From Candidatus Uabimicrobium amorphum (lineage in GTDB: Bacteria; Planctomycetota; Uabimicrobiia; Uabimicrobiales; Uabimicrobiaceae), in contig NZ_AP019860.1 of the NCBI RefSeq assembly GCF_009002475.1, positions 8,553,547-8,617,546 of the forward strand: a stretch of 64,000 nucleotides of DNA, read 5' to 3'. Shown one piece after another: positions 19,043 through 25,910 of this stretch. Positions within the stretch are counted from its first letter, which is position 1. Every line of letters begins with the position of its first letter. A program made the position numbers and the translations under genes. A model generated the notes under the pieces. The model saw only the letters and a list, made by a program, of their open reading frames with translations, ran no database searches and had not been told where the DNA came from.

Positions 19043-19942
19043 GTGTCTATTCCTTTTGTATATCATCCCATTTATAGCGTACCATTTCCTGCACAACATC
19101 GTTTTCGTATGGCCAAATTTCGTTTGCTATATGAAAAACTATTGCAAAAAAATATTATCCACAAAAACAATGTCTTGGAGCCACAACCTGTGGCAGCAGA
19201 TATAATCGAAATTTCTCACAGTAAAGAATATATTGATGCATTTTTCAATAATAAACTAGATAAAACTCGTGCAAAAAAACTTGGATTACCATGGAGTGAG
19301 CAGTTAGCGGCGCGTACCAAGTACTCGATTGCAGGTACTCTACTTACCACGGAGTTGGCATTGCAACACGGAATTGCCTGCCACCTAGCCGGAGGTACCC
19401 ACCACTCTCATTTTGATTTTGGCTCGGGATTTTGCATTTTTAACGACTTAACGATTGCGGCTTTAACTCTCGTAAAAAAACAATTGGCGGATGTGATTTT
19501 TATCTTGGACTGTGATGTTCACCAAGGGGATGGCACGGCGACAATTTTGCAAGAGTATCCAAATATCTTTACCTGCTCCATCCATTGTCGCAATAACTTT
19601 CCCCTAAAAAAAACCGAAAGTGATTTGGATATTCCCTTAGAAAAAGATATCGGCGACGCCGAATACTTAGAGGCATTACAACTTGCACTACACAAGATGT
19701 TAGAAATAGAACCCGATTTAGTTATTTACGATGCGGGTGTCGATGTCCATGTAGATGACGCCCTAGGAAAGCTCGCCATGACATCGCAAGGTATTGCCGC
19801 ACGCGATTATTTAGTCATGAAAACATGCCACGAACACCACATTCCCGTGGCAACTGTCATCGGAGGCGGCTACCATAAAGATCTGGATCATTTAGTCGAA
19901 CGCCACTGTATTGTGCACGAACAAGCAGCTAAATTCGCATAA
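19043..19942 (+). CDS. Histone deacetylase family (acetylpolyamine/acetoin-utilisation type) hydrolase
   Basis: 299 aa arginase/deacetylase fold. The active-site HH pair is at 120-121 (GGTHHSHFDFGSGFCIFND), zinc ligands DxDxH at Asp158/His160 (LDCDVHQGDG), a further Asp in YDAGVDVH, and the C-terminal GGGY stabilises the transition state. The N-terminal YHPIYSVPFPAQHRF is the usual start of the class IV/bacterial HDAC group. The start is GTG 19043 with GGAGAG 6-7 nt upstream. The enzyme removes acetyl groups from lysine or polyamines; the native substrate is unknown. Confidence 0.93.
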   Translation: MSIPFVYHPIYSVPFPAQHRFRMAKFRLLYEKLLQKNIIHKNNVLEPQPVAADIIEISHSKEYIDAFFNNKLDKTRAKKLGLPWSEQLAARTKYSIAGTLLTTELALQHGIACHLAGGTHHSHFDFGSGFCIFNDLTIAALTLVKKQLADVIFILDCDVHQGDGTATILQEYPNIFTCSIHCRNNFPLKKTESDLDIPLEKDIGDAEYLEALQLALHKMLEIEPDLVIYDAGVDVHVDDALGKLAMTSQGIAARDYLVMKTCHEHHIPVATVIGGGYHKDLDHLVERHCIVHEQAAKFA

Positions 19943-20001
19943 ATTCGTATATCGATACAAGAGCTCTGGTATTCCTTCACTGTCATAGAGTGAAAAGGGA
20001 A

Positions 20002-20026
20002 AAAAGCGCCGTATTGCGGCGCTTTT
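20002..20026 (+). terminator. Bidirectional terminator between convergent genes
   Basis: AAAAGCGCCG (20002-20011), loop TATTG, CGGCGCTTTT (20017-20026): a perfect 10-bp stem with A and T runs on either side, so it can serve the HDAC-like gene and the convergent exported-protein gene. Confidence 0.85.
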
Positions 20027-20059
20027 AATCCTTAGGTTTTATAACTAAACAGTTTATGG

Positions 20060-23011
20060 CTACTTATCGCCAAAATGTTTATCTAAACCACGAACAGCTG
20101 CCAAATAACCATATTTAAACATCTTTCGTGCTCGTTCTCCTGAGATTGGGCCAACAAAAGTTTTATTTACGATATTTTCTACAAAATCGGAGGCAAATCC
20201 ACCTGTCGGATCATCGATCCCACTAAATAGATCGCAAGCATGAGCCCAAACTTCCATATCACGAAGTGTATTTTTTATCGCAAGTTTATGATCTGTTTTA
20301 TCCTCTTGATTTACACGGTGCCCAGAATAAGAGTATTTAGCGGCAAGTGAACCGCGATACATGTGGAGAGTATCAATTGTACTTACCTCTAACTCTGTTT
20401 CTAAAACAATATCTACTACACTATTTACCGCATCAGCAGCCTCTGGAGAAAGTCCAGATTCCTGGAGCAATTTTTCAGAGCTCTTTCTAAAACTTTCCTT
20501 AAGCCCATCTGTATGGGAAGGAAGGTTTTTAATCTTAGAGTAAGCTTCATGAACCTGATTCAATATTTGTGATCTTGCATCTTTGACATTTGTTGTGGAG
20601 AGATGAAGACCATTTTCTGAAACAGCACACATATAACCTGTTTTTACGTCGAAAGAAAAGAATGCGATCTCTTTATCAAAGCCTGATGAAATCATACGTT
20701 CCGGCACAGCAATACATCGTGCATCTGCCATATGATGTAAAATATGCCTACGTACTTCTTTTGATATTTTCAAATTGTTGACCTTGGTTTTTTCCTTTGG
20801 CATAAGCCAGGCAATTTTTATGCGTTTTCTTGGAATCGATATTTTTACAGTTTCGAGACCAGGAGACGAAAGATCGACCATCACCTTACCATAGTTTTCA
20901 CCATTGCAAGTGACTTGCATTTGGACTTTGCCATACACCTTATTAGGAGCAGGTGGTAATAGGAAAGTGCCATCAACGGCTGTCGTTGCGGTGATCCCTG
21001 TACCAGACATCTTTATCTCCGCATTTTTTATCCCTACACCTTTACTATCCGTAAGTTTACACTTTAAGGTTGTGGAAATGTATTCCGCTCTATCGAAGTT
21101 AATCAAAGGTAGATGGGGATTATCTAAAATGATAATGTCAGCATTTTTTGCTTTCGCAATCAACACCGGAAATTTGGTATTTTTTCCATTTACCTTTATA
21201 GCGATAGTTTTTGTTCCCTTGAGTGTGACTTCATTCATAGTTTTTTGCGAATTTTTGGTATATTTTGCGCGCTTATTCTCTTTGAGATTTTTGTACATTG
21301 GACCAGGAATAATGAGGCTTACTTTGTCGTTATAGATTCTATGTTCGTTATACCAATAAGAACAAAAATCTATCGCCTCTTTTCTCGCTTTTTCTGTAAT
21401 AACGAGTGATCCTGGAATCGAAATTCTAGAACCCCAAACTTTAAATTCTACAGAAAGTTTTTTGTCTGTTTCCTTGAATTTAAAAATTCCTTGCCCCCCT
21501 GTTTTTTTGTTGTGCATTTTGTATATGGTACCGGGAACAAAAATTTTTGTTTTACCAATATTCATTGCTGTCTCAAGAAGATAATCAGGAGGAGTAATCT
21601 CATCTAAATCAGCGGCCAATAAAGCATTTTCAATCATAAGAGCTGCTTGGTTGACTTGCCCCATCGTGGCGAATAATTTTCCCTCCTTGACAGGAATGTC
21701 TTGGCCATCGTTTTTGAGAATCTGTAGTAGCTCTTTATTGAGTTTATCGCCTGTAATTAGCCAGTGATTATTTGTTGTTCTTGAAACCTTTATTTGTGAA
21801 AGTGTTTTATTGTCACCTAAGCGATGAGATTTAAAATCAATAAATCCTTCTTGTTGATTATTTTTAGCAAAATGAGTAAGCGCTTCATGTATAGTTTTTA
21901 AACGAATAGCAGGACGGTTGGGAAAATCATCTCGAATGCGCGTGAAAATATCAAAAGCGGATGTCACTGGTCTCCCTGTCCACTCTTTCAAAAATGCATG
22001 TTCGGCACCAGATTCATAAAACGACCTCATTAGCTCTGCTTTGTAAGCGTTTATTGATTTCTCGGACGTAAAACAAGCTTTATTTAAACGCAAATCCAAA
22101 GAATATGCTGGTCCTCCCCATTTTTTAGGTATCGCATATTTTGAAAGAAAAATGATTTTAGGTTGAACAAAGGTTGCCCTTACCTTTTCCTCTTTTTCAA
22201 TTTTTTCTGTTATACGATCAGAAACGTTTACGTATTCAAGAATAGCTTTGTAGTGTTTATATGTCTCTGTTTTTTCCATACCAGCCGCTTTTTGCCGCAT
22301 ACACTCTTTCTCTAGCACATAATTTGAAATGCGGCAGGGAAGAACAACAAAATCATGGCGATCTCCTTTTAGAGGAATACATGGACCAACATTATTGGTG
22401 GCATTCCAAAGTTCTCTTCGAACCTCAATGGATTTGCCATTTGGTTGGGATATAGTAAATATAATTTCTTCCCCTATGGAGCCAATCGTCGAAAATTCTG
22501 TTGTATACTCCTTTTCTGCTCGAATGGTGATCGCTGTTTTTCCACACAGTGGTACTTTAACAGAATGGATATTCCCCACAAAACGTCCTATATGACCAGT
22601 GAACACTTCCGTATCTTTATTTCCTTTGCCAGTAGGAAGTAAAAGCCTATGGACAATTTTCATTTTATATTTTTTTACATTCGTATTACTTTGTGATTTG
22701 TCCTTTGGGTTTTGTTTCTCACTGTACGCAAGAAGTTTTTCTTCTAATGCGTTTTTTTCCTCTTTTGATCCTGCCCCATCCCATAATGTTCCCAGAGCCC
22801 CTTTTACATCACCATTGTAGGAAAGGGTGATTATATCTTTGTTTATAAATTCTTTGATTTTTTCAGCATCAAAAGAGAGTTCATTGGCCTTTGTTTTAAA
22901 ATAATCAAAATCTGATTTTTGTTTTTCTTTTTCCTGAGAATCACACTTCAAAAAAAACAATAAAAATATAGAGATTATGACGACAACTGTTCCCATTATT
23001 TTGATTTTCAT
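20060..23011 (-). CDS. Large exported protein of unknown function with carboxypeptidase-regulatory-like domain
   Basis: About 983 aa. N-terminus MKIKIMGTVVVIISIFLLFF then LKCDSQ: a signal anchor or weak lipobox. I do not recognise the bulk. A beta-sandwich near residues 650-740 resembles CarboxypepD_reg domains (CKLTDSKGVGIKNAEI...VDGTFLLPP). The C-terminal 200 residues are helical and charged, with Asp/His-rich segments but no known catalytic motif. ATG 23011 is chosen over ATG 23032 because AGAGGTTG lies directly upstream. An overlapping small frame ends ATGA at this start. Codon use resembles its neighbours. Confidence 0.7.
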   Translation of the reverse strand: MKIKIMGTVVVIISIFLLFFLKCDSQEKEKQKSDFDYFKTKANELSFDAEKIKEFINKDIITLSYNGDVKGALGTLWDGAGSKEEKNALEEKLLAYSEKQNPKDKSQSNTNVKKYKMKIVHRLLLPTGKGNKDTEVFTGHIGRFVGNIHSVKVPLCGKTAITIRAEKEYTTEFSTIGSIGEEIIFTISQPNGKSIEVRRELWNATNNVGPCIPLKGDRHDFVVLPCRISNYVLEKECMRQKAAGMEKTETYKHYKAILEYVNVSDRITEKIEKEEKVRATFVQPKIIFLSKYAIPKKWGGPAYSLDLRLNKACFTSEKSINAYKAELMRSFYESGAEHAFLKEWTGRPVTSAFDIFTRIRDDFPNRPAIRLKTIHEALTHFAKNNQQEGFIDFKSHRLGDNKTLSQIKVSRTTNNHWLITGDKLNKELLQILKNDGQDIPVKEGKLFATMGQVNQAALMIENALLAADLDEITPPDYLLETAMNIGKTKIFVPGTIYKMHNKKTGGQGIFKFKETDKKLSVEFKVWGSRISIPGSLVITEKARKEAIDFCSYWYNEHRIYNDKVSLIIPGPMYKNLKENKRAKYTKNSQKTMNEVTLKGTKTIAIKVNGKNTKFPVLIAKAKNADIIILDNPHLPLINFDRAEYISTTLKCKLTDSKGVGIKNAEIKMSGTGITATTAVDGTFLLPPAPNKVYGKVQMQVTCNGENYGKVMVDLSSPGLETVKISIPRKRIKIAWLMPKEKTKVNNLKISKEVRRHILHHMADARCIAVPERMISSGFDKEIAFFSFDVKTGYMCAVSENGLHLSTTNVKDARSQILNQVHEAYSKIKNLPSHTDGLKESFRKSSEKLLQESGLSPEAADAVNSVVDIVLETELEVSTIDTLHMYRGSLAAKYSYSGHRVNQEDKTDHKLAIKNTLRDMEVWAHACDLFSGIDDPTGGFASDFVENIVNKTFVGPISGERARKMFKYGYLAAVRGLDKHFGDK

Positions 23012-23032
23012 TTTACAACCTCTCTCATCCAT

Positions 23033-23551
23033 GAAATGTTACAATTTTGAGTGATGCTATCTATAGTTTCATGGGCAAATTTTGTTCCAAGTTGACATAC
23101 ACAATGAAATAAAATTGGTAGTCTTATCTTACAATAGACGTCGTTTATCACTTGATAATTTAAGTTGTAAATGGGAGGCGAGAACAGCATTACAAATCTT
23201 GTATTGCAAGCACTCAATAAAATAAATTCAAATTTATGATGTGCTGCGGTTTGAAGATAAAACACTATGAATTGTTAGGATTGTTGTAAATATCACATAG
23301 AAAGGCGATTAACAGTATTAAACAATATGATTTTGTTTAACATTGTTAGATTCAGCTGAATTGTAGCGAAAAACCATCGTCATCTCTACACAGTAAAGAA
23401 TAATCAGAGCTGCTATGAATAACTACTGCGAATATTTTTCCAATGATAGACACCTCCATGCAAAACAAACAAAGTCCACCGACCTATAAATTTAAAATGT
23501 ACTAAAATTGCATGGTAAGTGTCAGCAACAACAAACTTTCCGACGTAATTT
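23033..23551. other. 519-bp intergenic region with a possible small coupled ORF
   Basis: AT-rich. A minus-strand frame 23008-23265 (85 codons, GTG start) ends with a TGA overlapping the downstream ATG (ATGA), as in translational coupling, and contains FILLSACNTRF, reminiscent of the LSACxT motif of CHAT proteases. It is far too short for that fold, so it may be a gene remnant. The rest (23270-23551) shows no gene or clear hairpin. Confidence 0.4.
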
Positions 23552-24607
23552 TCAATTTAGAACCTCAATAAAAACAACCATCTTTTCCTTTGTGTCAAGA
23601 AATGCAACAATATCTTTTATTTTTATGGGATCAGAGTATTGAAACTCTAAATCATAACTCTGATGAGTTTTATAGTTGAGTATTTCAATCCGTAAACTTC
23701 TACAGTTTACAACTAAATTTTTTGTTGCGTACATGATATCATCATAGGACTCAAAAATAAGACTTTCATTTATGAAGACTTGTTCGTTTGTTTTGAGGTC
23801 GGTGACAAAAAAATTGTCTTTTATACCAACACTAAACATCGTAATAATTTTATCGTTTTGAATGTCAAAATTCATTGTTTCTCCTGGAATAGCTAAGTAG
23901 TTAATGCCTTCGAAGGGCATTCCGTTTGTTCTAAGTACGGACGAAGCGGTTGCTATACCAAGTGATATATAAAAATACTCTTTATGAAATTGAATGTTAG
24001 TTGGTCGAAATACTTTAATTTCATGAGAACTAAGATCACTATCTTGCACAAAGAAAGCGATGTCCTTTACTGCGTCAGTTAGCCCAATAATAAATCCCCC
24101 CTCCACTTTTCCCTTTGCAATATTTATCATTGGGGTTCCCCAACTAGAGTAGAGAGGTATTGTGTTTCCCTGTACTAAATCCACAGCGTATAAAAAAGCG
24201 TAGCTGTCGCTTTTATCCAAGAAATAAAGATGTTTTTCTGCGACAAGTATCTGGTAATAACTTCCGGAATCTAAATACGTCCGAATAGAATTGAAATAGG
24301 AAAAGTCTCTATGATAAACATCAAATTGCAATGTGGTTTCATCTGTAGTAATAGCGTCAATGATATATTGATCACTCACAACCAACTTACCGCGAAAGCT
24401 ATTTTCCTGTGTGCGTATCATCTTTTTGCTTTCAATTTCAATCCAGTATAGTTTGTCTGCGGATACGGCTAAAATAGTTGTTTCATCCCACTTGATAATC
24501 TGTTGAATGTCTATACCTATTTTCGTTAAAAGTATTTCATCCATTTTTTGTACTTCAGAGATAACCCAAGTAAACGATAGTAGTAGTAAGCATATAAATT
24601 TCATCAT
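23552..24607 (-). CDS. Exported beta-propeller-like protein, probable sigma-54 target
   Basis: About 351 aa. Signal peptide MMKFICLLLLSFTWVISEV, followed by repeated strands of 40-50 residues (WDETTILAVSADKLYWIEIE; AEKHLYFLDKSDSYAFLYAVD) typical of a beta-propeller; no enzyme motif seen. The frame extends to 24688, but ATG 24607 has AGGATGGATC upstream and begins the signal peptide. It lies 56 bp downstream of an excellent -24/-12 promoter (24663-24679), with two dyads further up, divergent from a sigma-54 activator gene. Role unknown; regulation by that activator is inferred. Confidence 0.7.
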   Translation of the reverse strand: MMKFICLLLLSFTWVISEVQKMDEILLTKIGIDIQQIIKWDETTILAVSADKLYWIEIESKKMIRTQENSFRGKLVVSDQYIIDAITTDETTLQFDVYHRDFSYFNSIRTYLDSGSYYQILVAEKHLYFLDKSDSYAFLYAVDLVQGNTIPLYSSWGTPMINIAKGKVEGGFIIGLTDAVKDIAFFVQDSDLSSHEIKVFRPTNIQFHKEYFYISLGIATASSVLRTNGMPFEGINYLAIPGETMNFDIQNDKIITMFSVGIKDNFFVTDLKTNEQVFINESLIFESYDDIMYATKNLVVNCRSLRIEILNYKTHQSYDLEFQYSDPIKIKDIVAFLDTKEKMVVFIEVLN

Positions 24608-24662
24608 GATCCATCCTAAATAATTTTTATCGGGCAAGGTAAAAACACATGGTGTATCGTAA

Positions 24663-24679
24663 AGCACATACCATGCCAA
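24663..24679 (-). promoter_or_regulatory. Sigma-54 (-24/-12) promoter
   Basis: Minus-strand TTGGCATGGTATGTGCT has the invariant GG and GC ten bases apart and matches TTGGCACGnnnnTTGCW at most positions. Transcription would start near 24650, about 45 bp before the ATG of the exported propeller-like gene. Confidence 0.75.
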
Positions 24680-24688
24680 ACATGCCAC

Positions 24689-24706
24689 AAAAGCCTTAAG
24701 GCTTTT
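24689..24706. promoter_or_regulatory. 18-bp perfect palindrome upstream of -24 box
   Basis: AAAAGCCTTAAGGCTTTT is fully self-complementary and ends 10 bp upstream of the sigma-54 promoter, between it and the TGT-N11-ACA dyads. It could bind a dimeric regulator; no partner is known. Confidence 0.45.
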
Positions 24707-24754
24707 ATTTTCAACACCTTAAAAAACCCACTCTAAAACCCAAAACCAAATAGC

Positions 24755-24790
24755 TGTTCTAGAATAGAACAACTGTTCCAAAATAGAACG
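24755..24790. promoter_or_regulatory. Tandem activator dyads (upstream activating sequences)
   Basis: TGTTCTAGAATAGAACA (24755-24771) has perfect 7-bp arms. TGTTCCAAAATAGAACG (24774-24790) is a second imperfect copy with its centre 19 bp away. Both fit TGT-N11-ACA-type sites of Fis-HTH enhancer-binding proteins. They lie about 105-140 bp upstream of the predicted start from the minus-strand sigma-54 promoter and about 135-170 bp before the activator gene's ATG, so they could also autoregulate it. Confidence 0.65.
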
Positions 24791-24815
24791 TCGCAAAATA
24801 GCGGCAAAAAACCCC

Positions 24816-24845
24816 TTGTCTTGTTGTCAAAACTCTTGCTATCAT
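24816..24845 (+). promoter_or_regulatory. Candidate promoter for sigma-54 activator gene
   Basis: TTGTCT (24816-24821), 18 bp, TATCAT (24840-24845) fits sigma-70. The overlapping TTGTCAAAACTCTTGCT (24824-24840) resembles a -24/-12 element, with a good TTGCT but GT instead of the invariant GG. The sigma-70 reading is preferred. Confidence 0.4.
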
Positions 24846-24923
24846 AAGTCTTAAAAAAAACTACTTGATGTAGAACACTTTACATTGGTCATTATTTGTA
24901 ATAGAAATTAAGCGGGTATTGTT

Positions 24924-25910
24924 ATGAAAGAAAATAATTGTGGTAGTTTGTCGTTATTGTACTCAAATTCAAAAGTTACTTTTGATTTACTACAATCCAC
25001 GACAAAAAATCAAAAAATGCGCGATGTATTAGACAAAGCCTGTGCTTTATCAAAACTACCTGACCCGCTTCTCATTATGGGCGAAACGGGTGTGGGAAAG
25101 AACATCCTGGCCCAAGCGATCCACAATACCAAAAAGCGCAAAGCTTTTTTTGAAGTCACTTGTTCTGGAATAGCGGAGAATTTATTTGAAAGTGAAATAT
25201 TTGGGCACGAAAAAGGAGCTTTCACTGGTGCAAATACTCGTAGGGAAGGTTTGGCGCTGGCCGCAAATGGTGGAACTTTGTTTTTGGATGAAATCGGCGA
25301 GATTTCATTGCAACTACAAGCCAAATTATTACGCCTTATTGAGCAGAAAAAATTCTATCCTGTGGGGAGTGACCAAGCCGTTTCTAGTGATATTCATATT
25401 ATTTGTGCGACAAATAAACAACTCGAAGAGCTTCGCGACCCAAAAATTTTTCGCAGCGATTTGTTTTATCGCATGCCACTTGTCGTAGAAGTGCCTCCTC
25501 TTAGAGAACGCCAAGAAGACCTACTACACCTTATTGGCCTTTTCTTTAACCGTTACAGTCAAGAAATCCAAAGAGACTTTGTCATGTCCGAAGATGTTAT
25601 CCAAATTTTACACCGTTATTCTTGGCCAGGAAATATTCGCGAATTAAAATTTGCCATAAAAATGGCCCTTTACTCTGCCATAAAGGACAAAGAGATTAAA
25701 ATGGAGCATCTACCAGCATGGATCCAAGCTCCTGCGTCTTCGGGGCAAATCATGAGCTTAAAGCAGGTGGAGCAAAAACATATAAAACATGTTTTAGATC
25801 TAACGCGTGGAGACAAAACACAGGCGGCGAAAATCCTTGGTATTGGTCGCAATACTTTATACCGCAAACTACAAGAAAATGGTATCGAAAGCGTAGAAGA
25901 TGAATCTTAG
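24924..25910 (+). CDS. Sigma-54-dependent transcriptional activator without sensory domain
   Basis: 328 aa. A short N-terminus (about 30 aa) leads directly into the AAA+ domain: Walker A GETGVGKN (53-60), the sigma-54-contacting GAFTGA loop (98-103), Walker B LFLDE (119-123), sensor/arginine-finger region FRSDLFYRM. The C-terminal Fis-type HTH is AAKILGIGRNTLYRKLQENG. No receiver, GAF, PAS or FHA domain is present, so its activity must be controlled in trans, as for PspF or HrpR/S. The last 11 bp overlap the start of a Ser/Thr kinase gene, which makes the kinase the likely controller (inference). It hydrolyses ATP to open sigma-54 promoters. Confidence 0.95.
   Translation: MKENNCGSLSLLYSNSKVTFDLLQSTTKNQKMRDVLDKACALSKLPDPLLIMGETGVGKNILAQAIHNTKKRKAFFEVTCSGIAENLFESEIFGHEKGAFTGANTRREGLALAANGGTLFLDEIGEISLQLQAKLLRLIEQKKFYPVGSDQAVSSDIHIICATNKQLEELRDPKIFRSDLFYRMPLVVEVPPLRERQEDLLHLIGLFFNRYSQEIQRDFVMSEDVIQILHRYSWPGNIRELKFAIKMALYSAIKDKEIKMEHLPAWIQAPASSGQIMSLKQVEQKHIKHVLDLTRGDKTQAAKILGIGRNTLYRKLQENGIESVEDES

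Noticed and set aside
24824..24840. Second sigma-54 promoter for the activator gene
   Set aside because: The invariant GG of the -24 box is GT, and an overlapping sigma-70 promoter fits as well or better; kept only as an alternative.
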